From an uncultured Maribacter sp. (GTDB taxonomy: Bacteria > Bacteroidota > Bacteroidia > Flavobacteriales > Flavobacteriaceae): 64,000 nt of DNA. The DNA is taken from contig NZ_CANMRY010000012.1 in NCBI RefSeq assembly GCF_947500405.1, positions 1 to 64,000 of the forward strand. Reading direction: 5' to 3'. A model generated the notes under the pieces. That model had not been told where the DNA came from. It worked only from the letters and a program-made list of their open reading frames with translations, and made no database searches. Both the position numbers and the translations under genes were made by a program. Shown in pieces: positions 27,238 through 36,615 of the stretch (its first letter is position 1; each line of letters begins with the position of its first letter).

Positions 27238-27612
27238 ATGACAAATGCAATTAACTGGTTTGAAATTCCTGTAGACAATTACGAAAGAGCTAAAAAGTTT
27301 TATGAAACAATTTTAGGAGCTACTATTACAGACCATCCTATGCCTATGCCTGGTAACTATGGTGTTTTTTCTTATAATGCAGAAAGCAATTGCGTTGGAG
27401 GAGCAATTATTAAAGCCGAGGATTACAAACCATCTATGGAAGGTTCTTTAGTATACTTAAATGGTAGTGATGATTTAAGTGTTGCCTTAGCTAAGGTTGA
27501 ACCAGCAGGTGGAAAAATAGTTATGCCAAAAACGGATATTGACGAAAATGGCTTTATTGCTCATTTTATAGATACAGAAGGGAATAAAGTTGCTTTACAT
27601 TCCATGGAATAA
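27238..27612 (+). CDS. VOC (glyoxalase/bleomycin-resistance fold) protein
   Basis: 124 aa. It starts NAINWFEIPVDNYERAKKFY, the standard first beta-alpha unit of the vicinal-oxygen-chelate fold. The C-terminal half includes GGKIVMPKTDIDENGFIAHF and the terminal metal-ligand region DTEGNKVALHS. A single VOC module would pair as a dimer. The substrate is unknown. It heads a likely operon with a WYL regulator and MepB, suggesting a ligand-responsive detoxification or metabolic role. Confidence 0.82.
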   Translation: MTNAINWFEIPVDNYERAKKFYETILGATITDHPMPMPGNYGVFSYNAESNCVGGAIIKAEDYKPSMEGSLVYLNGSDDLSVALAKVEPAGGKIVMPKTDIDENGFIAHFIDTEGNKVALHSME

Positions 27613-27664
27613 TTAAAAAAATAAGATAGTGAGCCTAAATGATGGTTCACTATCTTTGATTCTA

Positions 27665-28375
27665 ATGACGCAACTATCTAGACTTATAGCCATTCTTACC
27701 CTCTTAAAATCTAAACGAATTTTAACTGCAACAGAACTGTCTAATAAATACAATATTACCGTTAGAACAGTTTATAGAGATATAAAAAAACTAATAGATG
27801 CTGGCGTTCCTGTTGTTACTATTGAGGGAAAAGGGTATACCCTAATGGATGGTTATACCATAGCCCCTGTACAATTTACAGAAAAAGAAGCTAATGCTTT
27901 AATAACTGCACAACACCTAGTAACCAAAAGTAATGATAGCTCTTTTGTAACTGATTATAAAGATGCTCTTATTAAAATAAAATCTGTTTTTAAATCATCC
28001 ATTTTAGAAAAAAGCGAACACCTTAGTGATAAAATACATGTTTTTGATACTCGAGAGAAAAACATTGCAAGTAATGCTCTTTCTGAAATTCAATTAGCTA
28101 TTACAAATTATAATTACGTAGAAATAAATTATAAGAAAGCAAATGACAACAATATTTCTTTTAGAAAAATAGAGCCATATGCCATTTTTTCGACAGAAAA
28201 TAAATGGATTTTAATTGCTTGGTGTTATATGCGAATAGAATATAGAGCATTCCGTATAGATAGAATACAACATTTTAAAATATTACCGGAAACTTTTGAA
28301 GATCGAAAGTTTAGTATAAAAACCTTTTTTCAAAATGACCCTTATGCGATTAAAAATAATGGAAAAAACAAATAA
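27665..28375 (+). CDS. YafY-type transcriptional regulator (HTH_11 + WYL)
   Basis: 236 aa from ATG 27665; a GTG at 27629 is in frame but the family starts at MTQLSRLIAIL. The N-terminal HTH is TATELSNKYNITVRTVYRDI (~21-40) and a wing is GKGYTLMDGY. The C-terminal WYL-like domain (~140-215) includes YVEINYKK, RKIEPYAIF, KWILIAWCYM and YRAFRIDRIQ. Such proteins are usually ligand-responsive repressors of adjacent genes. The palindrome at 27175-27189 is the best candidate site. Confidence 0.88.
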   Translation: MTQLSRLIAILTLLKSKRILTATELSNKYNITVRTVYRDIKKLIDAGVPVVTIEGKGYTLMDGYTIAPVQFTEKEANALITAQHLVTKSNDSSFVTDYKDALIKIKSVFKSSILEKSEHLSDKIHVFDTREKNIASNALSEIQLAITNYNYVEINYKKANDNNISFRKIEPYAIFSTENKWILIAWCYMRIEYRAFRIDRIQHFKILPETFEDRKFSIKTFFQNDPYAIKNNGKNK

Positions 28376-28390
28376 TTTTCTATCCCTTAT

Positions 28391-28843
28391 ATGCAACATT
28401 TAGATAAACTTATACCTTTATTTTCTAAATTAAATTTAAATATTACCAATCTTATTTTTGAAAAAGAAAGTTTAGAGTATGAAGCATGTACTTATAATTT
28501 AAACTTTTTTAAAGTTATAAGTAGAAAAGCAAAAGTTACTCCAAAAAAAATTGGCCAGTTTGTAACCGTATGGAAAAGAAACAAAAAAAATATAACCACC
28601 CCTTTTAACCATAAAGACAATTTTGATTTTATAATCATTTTTTGCAAAAGAGAAGAAAATACTGGTGTTTTCATATTTCCAAAGCAAATACTAATTCAAC
28701 ATAAAATAATTTCTAAAGATAAAGAAGATGGAAAAAGAGGGTTTAGATTGTATCCCTCTTGGGATTGTCCAACAAATAGAACTGCAAAAAACACTCAAAA
28801 ATGGCAAATTAACTATTTTTTAGAACTCGCCACAGAAAAATAA
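28391..28843 (+). CDS. MepB-family protein
   Basis: 150 aa. The pattern ESLEYEACTYNL, KVTPKKIGQFVTVWKRN, FDFIIIFCKRE and GVFIFPKQILIQHKII, then KRGFRLYPSWDCP, is that of MepB, first named in the staphylococcal mepRAB locus but without known biochemical function. It is soluble with no signal peptide. It sits 15 bp after the WYL regulator and ends in a strong terminator, so it belongs to the VOC operon rather than the arsenic operon that follows. Confidence 0.82.
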   Translation: MQHLDKLIPLFSKLNLNITNLIFEKESLEYEACTYNLNFFKVISRKAKVTPKKIGQFVTVWKRNKKNITTPFNHKDNFDFIIIFCKREENTGVFIFPKQILIQHKIISKDKEDGKRGFRLYPSWDCPTNRTAKNTQKWQINYFLELATEK

Positions 28844-28874
28844 AAGCTATTTTTTTAATAAAAAAATAGCTTTT
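28843..28874 (+). terminator. Terminator of the MepB operon
   Basis: AAAAGCTATTTTTT and AAAAAATAGCTTTT form a 14-bp perfect stem with an AATA loop, followed by a T-rich stretch, just before the ars operator. Confidence 0.85.
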
Positions 28875-28888
28875 ATTTTTATTTATCG

Positions 28889-28904
28889 TAATATTGCAAT
28901 ATTA
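28889..28904. promoter_or_regulatory. ars operator 1 (TAATATTGCAATATTA)
   Basis: This perfect 16-bp palindrome lies 13 bp before the arsR ATG. TAATATTG within it is one mismatch from the TAnnTTTG -7 consensus, so a bound ArsR repressor would cover the promoter. A second copy of the core lies before the next gene. Confidence 0.75.
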
Positions 28905-28917
28905 TAAAATACAAACT

Positions 28918-29250
28918 ATGGGATTAGCCAAATCCGAAATGTTTACGGATAAACAAAATTTAATTTCTTCTTATGCTAAAGTGTTTGGGCATCCTGCAAG
29001 AGTTGCTATTTTAGAACATTTATTTGCCATTAATTCTTGCATTTGTGGCGACTTAGTAGATGTTATTGGACTAGCACAACCTACTATTTCTCAGCATTTA
29101 AAAGAATTAAAAAATATTGGCCTTATAAAAGGCAATGTAGAAGGTACTAGTGTATGTTATTGTATACACAAAGAAAACTGGACAGCAATGAAAGCTACAA
29201 TTAACGAATTTCTAAATCAAGATATAAATTGTAACACAGATTGTTGTTAA
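28918..29250 (+). CDS. arsR: ArsR-family arsenic-responsive repressor
   Basis: 110 aa from ATG 28918; a TTG at 28894 is in frame but lies inside the operator. Winged helix: KVFGHPARVAILEHL, then INSCICGDLVD with a Cys-x-Cys arsenite site in the alpha-3 position, recognition helix GLAQPTISQHLKELKNIGLI, and wing VEGTSVCYCIH. The tail ends CNTDCC, giving further thiols. It should repress the operon and release DNA upon As(III) binding. It is first in arsR-DUF6428-phosphatase-acr3. Confidence 0.92.
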   Translation: MGLAKSEMFTDKQNLISSYAKVFGHPARVAILEHLFAINSCICGDLVDVIGLAQPTISQHLKELKNIGLIKGNVEGTSVCYCIHKENWTAMKATINEFLNQDINCNTDCC

Positions 29251-29272
29251 AAAAATTTAATCACATTAATTA

Positions 29273-29285
29273 TAATATTGCAATA
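29273..29285. promoter_or_regulatory. ars operator 2 (core TATTGCAATA)
   Basis: TAATATTGCAATA repeats the first 13 bases of the upstream operator (28889-28901). The 10-bp palindromic core is at 29276-29285. It lies in the 47-bp gap between arsR and the next gene. Confidence 0.65.
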
Positions 29286-29297
29286 AAACAATACACT

Positions 29298-29768
29298 ATG
29301 AAACTATCAGAAATTAAACAACATTTAAACAAATTAGAGAATATTTCATTTAAGCTTCCTAATGGAGAATTAGTTCCTAGCCATTTTCATGTAACAGAAG
29401 TTGGTAAAATAACAAAGAATTTTATTGATTGTGGTGGCACAGTAAGAAATGAAGAAGTAGTTAATTTTCAATTATGGAATGCAAACGACTATGACCATAG
29501 GTTACACCCAGAAAAATTAGTGCATATTATAGAACTTTCTGAGAAAATTTTACATATTGGAGATTTAGAAATTGAAGTAGAATATCAAGGAAAAACTATA
29601 GAAAAATTTGGATTAGATTTTGATGGCACTAGCTTTTTATTAACTGGGAAACAAACAGATTGCCTTGCAAAAGACAATTGTGGCGTACCAGAAAAAAAAC
29701 AAAAAATTCAACTAAAAGAGTTACAGAATACCGGAAACTCTTGCGCTCCAAACTCAGGTTGTTGTTAA
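29298..29768 (+). CDS. DUF6428 family protein of the arsenic operon
   Basis: 156 aa from ATG 29298, placed after the second operator; an earlier in-frame codon at 29241 lies inside arsR. The core includes FKLPNGELVPSHFHVTEVGK, NFIDCGGTVR, NFQLWNANDYDHRL and LEIEVEYQG. The C-terminus is Cys-rich (CLAKDNCGV, then NSCAPNSGCC), which suggests thiolate binding of arsenite. The family has no established function; I recall it from Bacteroidota arsenic clusters. Conserved HFHVTE plus Cys could make a metal site. Confidence 0.75.
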   Translation: MKLSEIKQHLNKLENISFKLPNGELVPSHFHVTEVGKITKNFIDCGGTVRNEEVVNFQLWNANDYDHRLHPEKLVHIIELSEKILHIGDLEIEVEYQGKTIEKFGLDFDGTSFLLTGKQTDCLAKDNCGVPEKKQKIQLKELQNTGNSCAPNSGCC

Positions 29769-29788
29769 ATTTTTAAAAACCTTGTTCA

Positions 29789-30400
29789 ATGTTATACAAA
29801 GATATAATCACGCAAATAGAATCTTTAGATACCGCAACTATTTCTGAAGAAAGAAAATTAATAGTAAGCCCGTTAATAGATTTTATAAAAAGTAAAAAAG
29901 AAGCAGAAGAAGATATTAGAATAAATTTTATTTGCACGCATAACTCAAGACGCAGTCACTTATCTCAAGTTTGGGCACAAACTATTGCTGCTTATTTTAA
30001 TATAAAAAACGTTTTTTGTTATTCTGGAGGCACAGAAGCTACTGCTCTTTTTCCAATGGCTGCAAAAGCCTTATTAACCTCTGGCTTTAAAATTGAAACT
30101 ATCTCTAACGAAAAAAATCCAGTATACAGTATAAAAAATGGAGACAACAACCACCCAATTATTGGCTTCTCTAAAAAGTATGACGATAGTTTTAATCCAA
30201 CCTCTAAATTTGCTGCTATTTTAACCTGTTCTAGTGCAGATCAAGGCTGCCCTTTTATTGCCGGTGCGGAAAAAAGAATTCCTATAACTTATGAGGATCC
30301 AAAAGCTTTTGATAATACACCGCAACAAGAAGAAAAGTATCTAGAAAGAAGCATTCAAATAGCAACAGAATTATACTTTGTATTTTCAAAAATCAATTAA
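29789..30400 (+). CDS. LMW phosphatase-fold protein, arsenate-reductase-like
   Basis: 203 aa. The P-loop is C49-THNSR-R55-S56, matching C-X5-R-S of low-molecular-weight tyrosine phosphatases and thioredoxin-type arsenate reductases. A general-acid segment [10 protein letters not shown] (about residues 170-179) provides the DP pair. Extra cysteines in [12 protein letters not shown] may relay the disulfide. It is larger than classical ArsC (~130 aa), with an N-terminal helical extension. Operon position between arsR and acr3 favours arsenate reduction over signalling phosphatase activity. Confidence 0.85.
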   Translation: MLYKDIITQIESLDTATISEERKLIVSPLIDFIKSKKEAEEDIRINFICTHNSRRSHLSQVWAQTIAAYFNIKNVFCYSGGTEATALFPMAAKALLTSGFKIETISNEKNPVYSIKNGDNNHPIIGFSKKYDDSFNPTSKFAAILTCSSADQGCPFIAGAEKRIPITYEDPKAFDNTPQQEEKYLERSIQIATELYFVFSKIN

Positions 30401-30402
30401 AA

Positions 30403-31434
30403 ATGGCAAAAAAATTAAGCTTTCTTGATAGTAAATTAACATTATGGATTTTTATAGCCATGATTTTAGGTGTGGCTTTTGGAAATTTTTTTCCACAATT
30501 ACCTAAATATATAAATGCAGCAAGTTCAGGAACTACAAATGTTCCTATAGCAATAGGGCTAATTCTTATGATGTACCCTCCTTTAGCTAAGGTTAATTAT
30601 AAACTTTTACCAAAAGTATTTAAAGATGTTAAGGTATTATCTATATCATTACTATTAAACTGGGTTATAGGCCCTACTTTAATGTTTTTTCTTGCAATTA
30701 CTTTTTTAAAAGATTATCCAGAATATATGATTGGCCTTATACTAATTGGATTAGCAAGGTGTATTGCCATGGTATTAGTTTGGAATGATTTAGCAGAAGG
30801 TAGTAGTGAATACGGAGCTGGTTTAGTTGCTTTAAATAGTATTTTCCAAGTTTTTGCTTACAGCTTTTATGCTTGGTTATTTATAACAATACTTCCTCCC
30901 TATTTTGGTTTTAAAGGTGCTATTGTAGACATATCTATTACTACAATAGCAGAAAGTGTTGCTATATATTTAGGAATACCTTTTACATTAGGGATACTAA
31001 GTAGAGTATTACTTGTAAAACTTAAAGGAGAAAAATGGTATACAGAAAAGTTTATTCCTACAATTTCCCCATTAACATTAATTTCTCTATTGTTTACTAT
31101 AGTTCTTATGTTTTCTTTAAAAGGAGAATTAATAGTAGAAATTCCTTTAGATGTGTTACGCATAGCCGTACCGTTAGTTATTTATTTTGTATTAATGTTT
31201 GGTATAGCTTTTTTTGCGAGTAAGCTTGTTGGTGCTAATTATTCTAAAAATGCAGCTATTTCCTTTACCGCTGCTGGTAATAACTTTGAACTTGCTATAG
31301 CCGTTGCAATTGCTGTTTTTGGTCTAAATTCTGGCCAAGCATTTACAGGAGTTATTGGCCCTTTAATAGAAGTTCCTGCATTAATTTTACTTGTAAAAGT
31401 GGCATATAAATTAAGAAAAAGAGTATACTCCTAA
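30403..31434 (+). CDS. acr3: ACR3-family arsenite efflux permease
   Basis: 343 aa with ten membrane helices. ACR3 signatures include [16 protein letters not shown] with the essential Cys (C120), [20 protein letters not shown] and [11 protein letters not shown] with the conserved Glu (E323). It exports As(III) using the proton gradient. Two bases follow the stop of the phosphatase gene, so translation is coupled. It is the last gene of the arsenic operon; no clear hairpin terminator follows. Confidence 0.95.
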   Translation: MAKKLSFLDSKLTLWIFIAMILGVAFGNFFPQLPKYINAASSGTTNVPIAIGLILMMYPPLAKVNYKLLPKVFKDVKVLSISLLLNWVIGPTLMFFLAITFLKDYPEYMIGLILIGLARCIAMVLVWNDLAEGSSEYGAGLVALNSIFQVFAYSFYAWLFITILPPYFGFKGAIVDISITTIAESVAIYLGIPFTLGILSRVLLVKLKGEKWYTEKFIPTISPLTLISLLFTIVLMFSLKGELIVEIPLDVLRIAVPLVIYFVLMFGIAFFASKLVGANYSKNAAISFTAAGNNFELAIAVAIAVFGLNSGQAFTGVIGPLIEVPALILLVKVAYKLRKRVYS

Positions 31435-31486
31435 GTTATTCTTTTTCTTAATTTATTTTTTTGTAACTTAAAAGAGATTATTACAA

Positions 31487-31494
31487 TAACTTTG
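31487..31494 (+). promoter_or_regulatory. -7 box upstream of the first GAF kinase
   Basis: TAACTTTG fits TAnnTTTG. A TTTG lies 23 bp upstream (31460-31463), slightly wide. The kinase ATG is 81 bp downstream. Confidence 0.45.
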
Positions 31495-31574
31495 TACATA
31501 TTATCTCCAAAAAAAAGATAAGAAAAGACAAAAAAACTTATCTAAATAGTATTAATAAGTCTTAAAGTTTACGA

Positions 31575-32774
31575 ATGATAACAGCTCCTAACCATGTTAA
31601 TGAAGAAGAAAGACTAAAAACTTTAAGGTCATATAAAATACTAGATACCCCTAAAGAAGTACAGTATGATAGTCTTACCCAAATAGCCGCAGAAATATGT
31701 GAAACCCCTATTTCTTTTATAAACTTTGTTGATAAAGATAGAGTATGGTCAAAATCTAATTATGGGTTAGAAGTAACAGAAGCTCCAAGAGCAGACACAT
31801 TTTGTACTCATGTAATTGATTTTAAAAATGGTGTATTTGTTATTCCTGATGCTACTAAAGATAAACGCTTTAAAAACAATCCCTTTGTACTTAATTTTCC
31901 TAATATAGTTTTCTACGCTTCATACCCTATAACTAATAAAAAAGGCATAGCCATTGGTAACCTTTGCGTTGTAGATACTATACCGAGAGAACTTACAAAA
32001 ATACAACTTAACTTAATTAAAGTTCTTGCAAACCAAGCAATGAATTTATTAGAGTGCCATAAAAACAGAAGAATAAAAAAAGAACTAGAAGAAAAAAATG
32101 TAGAACTAGAAAAATTTGCTTATGTAGCTGCACATGATTTAAAATCTCCACTAAATAACATATATTCTTTATCTTGTATATTGGCTGATATGTATACCGA
32201 TAAATTAGGAAAAGAAGGAGTTACAATTGTAAATCATATTATAAACTCATCTAATAACTTAAAAAAGTTAATTAATGACGTTTTAGACTACAGTAAAGAT
32301 TCTTCGATTTTAAAAAATAGTTGTTCTAATATTAACATCCTTAACTTACAAAATGAATTAGTAGATTTATTTTGTATTGACAAATCTATCTCTTTAAAAA
32401 TTGAATCTGACTTAACAAGCATTAACACAAATTACACAGCTGTAAATCAAATTTTACAAAACCTTATAGACAATGCTATAAAGTATAACGATAAAGACAC
32501 CGTTAAAATTAAAATTGGTATTAATGAAGATAAAGAAAAATATCATTTTTATGTTAAGGATAACGGTCCTGGCATTACACCTAGTAAACAAAAAAAAATA
32601 TTTAACATTTTTCAAACAGCAACAAGCAAAGATAAATATGGAAATTCCGGCCATGGTATTGGCTTGGCTACCGTAAAAAAATTAATACAACAAATGGATG
32701 GTGAAATATCCTTAGAATCTACCAAAGAAATTGGCAGTAAATTTGTTTTTAGTTTTAATAAAATATTAAAATAA
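31575..32774 (+). CDS. GAF-domain sensor histidine kinase
   Basis: 399 aa, soluble, with no membrane helix. An N-terminal GAF domain (~25-160) is followed by a short coiled coil (~163-182), an HisKA dimerisation helix with phospho-acceptor H187 in AHDLKSPLNN, and an HATPase domain with N box (QNLIDNAIKY), G1 (DNGPGI) and G2 (GHGIGLATVKK). No receiver domain or response regulator gene is adjacent. A close paralogue follows 212 bp downstream, indicating tandem duplication. Confidence 0.92.
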   Translation: MITAPNHVNEEERLKTLRSYKILDTPKEVQYDSLTQIAAEICETPISFINFVDKDRVWSKSNYGLEVTEAPRADTFCTHVIDFKNGVFVIPDATKDKRFKNNPFVLNFPNIVFYASYPITNKKGIAIGNLCVVDTIPRELTKIQLNLIKVLANQAMNLLECHKNRRIKKELEEKNVELEKFAYVAAHDLKSPLNNIYSLSCILADMYTDKLGKEGVTIVNHIINSSNNLKKLINDVLDYSKDSSILKNSCSNINILNLQNELVDLFCIDKSISLKIESDLTSINTNYTAVNQILQNLIDNAIKYNDKDTVKIKIGINEDKEKYHFYVKDNGPGITPSKQKKIFNIFQTATSKDKYGNSGHGIGLATVKKLIQQMDGEISLESTKEIGSKFVFSFNKILK

Positions 32775-32986
32775 AGCTACTCGTATTTAGCACTTTTTTC
32801 CTTATCCTAACACAGTACCCCTCAATCTCTTGTAAAGGTTAGATGGCACTATATACTATAAAAATTTGACTAAAAATAAGTGAGTTATTTCTATTAACAT
32901 TATAAAAATACTTTATCCTAAAAATTGTCGTTATATGCTAATACGTAATGTATTTCTTACATTTTATAGTTAAAAAAATAAGGGTA

Positions 32987-34231
32987 ATGATAGCACCAAA
33001 AGAACATTTATATGAAAAAGAGCGTGTAAATGCTTTAAAATCTTACGACGTTTTAGACACGCTTCCTGAAGAAGACTATGACAATCTAACCAAGATTGCT
33101 GCTCAAATTTGTGGCACTCCTATCTCTTTAGTAAGCCTATTAGATGAAACCAGACAATGGTTTAAATCTAGACATGGTATAGATGCTACAGAAACCCCTA
33201 GAGAATTAGCATTTTGCGCTCATGCCATAAATTCTAAGGACAAAATTTTTAATATAAAAGATGCTAGAGAAGATGAAAGGTTTAAAGACAACCCTTTAGT
33301 TATTAACGACCCAAATGTAATTTTCTATGCAGGTGTTCCTCTTACTAATGATAAGGGGCTTCCTCTTGGAACTCTATGCGTTATAGATCATAGACCAAGA
33401 ACTTTAACTCAAACGCAAAAAGATTCATTAACAGCTTTGTCTAAACATGTCATGAATCTTTTAGAGCTTAGAAAAAATAAAATCTTATTGGAAAATTCTA
33501 ATAAAGAATTAGCTTTAAAGAATTCTGAATTAGAAAATTTTGCTTCCACAACTGCTCATGATTTAAAGGCTCCATTAAATAATATTTCTTCCATGTCTGA
33601 ACTAGTTATAGAAAGCTATTCGAACAAACTAGAGGAAGATGGTTCTATAATGCTTGGTTATATTAAAACATCTTCTGATAAATTAAAAAAATTGATTGAT
33701 GGTTTATTAAATTACAGTAAAACCTCTTCCCTATTACACTCAGAACGTACAACTGTTAATATTACTACGATAGTAGAAGACTTACAAACTTTATATGCCT
33801 TTGAAAGCTCTGTAAATTTATTAGTAAAAACTGATTTAAAAACCATAACTATTAATAAAACTGCGCTAGATCAAATTTTAATTAATTTAGTAGGTAATGC
33901 AATAAAATACGGTAATAAAGACGATTTAGAAATAATAATAGGAGTTTCTGAAAGCAAAGAAAATTATCATTTTTATGTACAAGATAATGGTCCTGGTATA
34001 GCTCTTAACCTACATGACAAAATATTTGAAATTTTTAAAACTGTAGGTGTAAAAGATAAATATGGCCAACAAGGAACTGGAATAGGTTTAGCTACCGTAA
34101 AGAAAATAGTTGAAAAACTAGGAGGAACAATTTCTGTTGAATCAGAAGAAGGTAAAGGTGCAAAATTCATTTTTAATATTTTAAAAGATACAATTCCAAA
34201 TATTCCGTTAGTAAAAGAAGTTGCTCTTTAA
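32987..34231 (+). CDS. GAF-domain sensor histidine kinase (paralogue)
   Basis: 414 aa from ATG 32987, preceded by AAGGGT; the paralogue aligns from this Met, so an upstream in-frame ATG at 32948 is unlikely. Domain order is as in the neighbour: GAF (~25-160), coiled coil, HisKA with H191 in AHDLKAPLNN, N box (INLVGNAIKYG), G boxes (DNGPGIAL, GTGIGLATVKK). GAF residues differ (FCAHAINSKDK against FCTHVIDFKNG), so the ligands may differ. Its stop codon shares TTAA (34228-34231) with the convergent gene. Confidence 0.92.
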   Translation: MIAPKEHLYEKERVNALKSYDVLDTLPEEDYDNLTKIAAQICGTPISLVSLLDETRQWFKSRHGIDATETPRELAFCAHAINSKDKIFNIKDAREDERFKDNPLVINDPNVIFYAGVPLTNDKGLPLGTLCVIDHRPRTLTQTQKDSLTALSKHVMNLLELRKNKILLENSNKELALKNSELENFASTTAHDLKAPLNNISSMSELVIESYSNKLEEDGSIMLGYIKTSSDKLKKLIDGLLNYSKTSSLLHSERTTVNITTIVEDLQTLYAFESSVNLLVKTDLKTITINKTALDQILINLVGNAIKYGNKDDLEIIIGVSESKENYHFYVQDNGPGIALNLHDKIFEIFKTVGVKDKYGQQGTGIGLATVKKIVEKLGGTISVESEEGKGAKFIFNILKDTIPNIPLVKEVAL

Positions 34232-35169
34232 TATGTAGAGACTTTAGATTTTGTCTCCTTAAATTGTTGCATCATATCTTCTATAATTTCTTTTGCAGGT
34301 TTTATATCTGAAATTAAAGCAGATACTTGCCCTATCTCTAATTCTCCCTCATCCATATTCCCTTCAAACATTCCTTTTTTGGCTCTTGCCCTTCCTAATA
34401 GTTTTTTAAGTTCCTCAACTGAAGCACCAGATTTATAGGCATTTTGAATATCCTGATAAAACTTATTATTTAATAAACGAACAGGAGCTAATTCTTTTAA
34501 AGTCAACTTAGTATCACCTTCCTTAGCATTTACTACCATTTCTTTAAAACGCGTATGAGAAGAAGCTTCTGTAGATGCGACAAACCTACTTCCTATCTGC
34601 ACAGCATCTGCCCCTAAAACCATAACTGCTAACATTGCATTTCCGGTAGCTATACCTCCTGCAGCTATAATTGGTATTTTTATATGTTGCTTAATTAAAG
34701 GAATTAATGTTAATGTAGTAGATTCGTCCCTTCCATTATGACCACCTGCCTCAAAACCTTCTGCAACAATAGCATCTACCCCAGCTTCTTCTGCTTTTAA
34801 AGCAAATTTTAAGCTACTTACAACATGTACTACTATTATACCTTGAGATTTAAGTTTTGACGTCCAAACTTTAGGATTCCCAGCAGAGGTAATTACAATC
34901 TTAACTCCAAGTTCTATTACTATATTTATTATTTCCTCTAAATCTGGGTATAACATAGGAATATTAACCGCAAATGGTTTATTGGTAGCCTCTTGGCACT
35001 TAAGAATGTGTTCTCTTAACACATTAGGATACATACTACCCGCCCCAATAACTCCTAAACCACCTGCATTAGATACTGCAGATGCTAATCGCCAACCACT
35101 TGCCCATATCATTCCGCCCTGAATAATAGGATGTTCTATTCCAAGTAACTTTAATATTTTATTTTTCAT
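34228..35169 (-). CDS. Nitronate monooxygenase / FabK-like FMN protein
   Basis: 313 aa TIM-barrel FMN enzyme. The N-terminus LGIEHPIIQGGMIWASG, the FMN phosphate segment IAAGGIATGNAMLAVMVLGADAVQIGSRF (~170-199) and AEGFEAGGHNG (~137-147) fit the 2-nitropropane dioxygenase / enoyl-ACP reductase II family. The AGGHxG histidine (H144) is present. Sequence alone does not separate detoxification of propionate-3-nitronate from a FabK role. The gene mnmA lies 23 bp upstream. Confidence 0.85.
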   Translation of the reverse strand: MKNKILKLLGIEHPIIQGGMIWASGWRLASAVSNAGGLGVIGAGSMYPNVLREHILKCQEATNKPFAVNIPMLYPDLEEIINIVIELGVKIVITSAGNPKVWTSKLKSQGIIVVHVVSSLKFALKAEEAGVDAIVAEGFEAGGHNGRDESTTLTLIPLIKQHIKIPIIAAGGIATGNAMLAVMVLGADAVQIGSRFVASTEASSHTRFKEMVVNAKEGDTKLTLKELAPVRLLNNKFYQDIQNAYKSGASVEELKKLLGRARAKKGMFEGNMDEGELEIGQVSALISDIKPAKEIIEDMMQQFKETKSKVSTY

Positions 35170-35192
35170 ATCCCAAAATAAGCATATTAAAA

Positions 35193-36383
35193 TTATGCTA
35201 TAACTCCAGAACCTAGCAACTCATCTTCCACATACCAAGCTACAAATTGCCCTTCAGTAATTGCAGATTGGGGTTCTCTAAAGTCTACGTATAAACCATT
35301 TCTAGTTTTAACAACAGTAGCATCTTCTAAAGCTTGTCTATACCTAATTCGGGCTTTAACTTTTAAAGATTCCCCAGATTTTAAAGACAAATCTGGCCTT
35401 ATCCAATGTGTCTCTTCATTGGATACAAAAAGAGTATTTCTATATAAACCTGGGTGACTTTTTCCTTGCCCAGTATATATTACATTTTCTTCTACATCTG
35501 TATCTATTACAAATAATGGTTCTTTTGTTCCTCCTACATTTAAACCTTTCCTTTGTCCTTTTGTAAAATAATGTGCTCCCTGGTGTTCCCCTACTTTTTT
35601 CCCTTCAGAAATAGAATATATTGGCTTTTCTGAAGAAAAATACAGTTTATCTTCCTGACTATTAAAACCTGTAACTTTTCGCGTATAAAAAGGATGCGTA
35701 TTTGGTATTTCTACAATAATTCCTTTTTTAGGCTTTAACTTTTGTTGTAAAAAATCAGGTAATCTTACTTTACCTATAAAACATAGTCCTTGGGAATCTT
35801 TTTTATCCGCTGTAATTAAATTCATTTTTGCAGCAATTTCTCTAACCTCAGGCTTTTGCAACTCTCCTATAGGAAACAATGTCTTAGATAATTGTTCTTG
35901 AGATAATTGACATAAAAAATAAGATTGGTCTTTATTTTGATCCTCCCCTGCTAAAAGTTGATATGTTTCTGTACCATTATCATTTTTTATAGTTCCTTTT
36001 CTACAATAATGGCCTGTAGCAACATAGTCTGCTCCAAGTTGCATTGCTATTTTCATAAAAACATCAAACTTAATTTCTCTATTACAAAGTACATCTGGGT
36101 TTGGTGTTCTACCCATTTCATACTCTCTAAACATATAATCTACAATACGCTCCTTATACTCTTTACTTAAATCTACTGTCTGAAAAGGTATTCCTAACTT
36201 CTCCGCAACTATTAATGCATCATTACTGTCTTCTAACCATGGGCATTCTTCTGATATTGTAACAGAATCATCATGCCAATTTTTCATAAAAAGGCCTATA
36301 ACATCATATCCCTGCTTCTTAAGAAGGTATGCAGCAACACTTGAATCTACTCCACCAGAAAGGCCTACAACTACTTTTTTCAT
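35193..36383 (-). CDS. mnmA: tRNA-specific 2-thiouridylase
   Basis: 396 aa. The PP-loop is GLSGGVDSS (7-15). Catalytic cysteines are C100 ([12 protein letters not shown]) and C201 (SQGLCFIGK). The central and C-terminal beta domains are complete. It thiolates U34 of tRNA-Lys, -Glu and -Gln using sulfur relayed from a cysteine desulfurase. A -7-like TACTTTTG lies 21 bp upstream. It probably shares a transcript with the FMN enzyme downstream. Confidence 0.96.
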   Translation of the reverse strand: MKKVVVGLSGGVDSSVAAYLLKKQGYDVIGLFMKNWHDDSVTISEECPWLEDSNDALIVAEKLGIPFQTVDLSKEYKERIVDYMFREYEMGRTPNPDVLCNREIKFDVFMKIAMQLGADYVATGHYCRKGTIKNDNGTETYQLLAGEDQNKDQSYFLCQLSQEQLSKTLFPIGELQKPEVREIAAKMNLITADKKDSQGLCFIGKVRLPDFLQQKLKPKKGIIVEIPNTHPFYTRKVTGFNSQEDKLYFSSEKPIYSISEGKKVGEHQGAHYFTKGQRKGLNVGGTKEPLFVIDTDVEENVIYTGQGKSHPGLYRNTLFVSNEETHWIRPDLSLKSGESLKVKARIRYRQALEDATVVKTRNGLYVDFREPQSAITEGQFVAWYVEDELLGSGVIA

Positions 36384-36403
36384 TCTAAAAATTATATAGC
36401 CTA

Positions 36404-36411
36404 CAAAAGTA
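36404..36411 (-). promoter_or_regulatory. -7 box of mnmA
   Basis: The minus-strand TACTTTTG matches TAnnTTTG and lies 21 bp before the ATG. Confidence 0.5.
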
Positions 36412-36615
36412 CAAAATTACCTTGTTAGCAGCTTCAAATTCAAATTTCTCTTCAAAAATTATATTTTGTTTAAATTTTTTATATATTTGTTAAACAAAAA
36501 ATATGTATTTACATATAGCATAGATTGTTAATATACAATAACTTATAAAACACAACACTAACTATTGTTTATTAATTTAATATAAAAATTAAACAAATTA
36601 ATTAAAATTTAAGCC

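Noticed and set aside
29241-29297. Earlier start for the DUF6428 gene inside arsR
   Set aside because: It overlaps the arsR end and the second operator; ATG 29298 gives the natural N-terminus.
30403-34231. GAF kinases as arsenic sensors in the ars operon
   Set aside because: A gap of 140 bp with its own -7 box separates them, and they lack metal-binding cysteine patterns.
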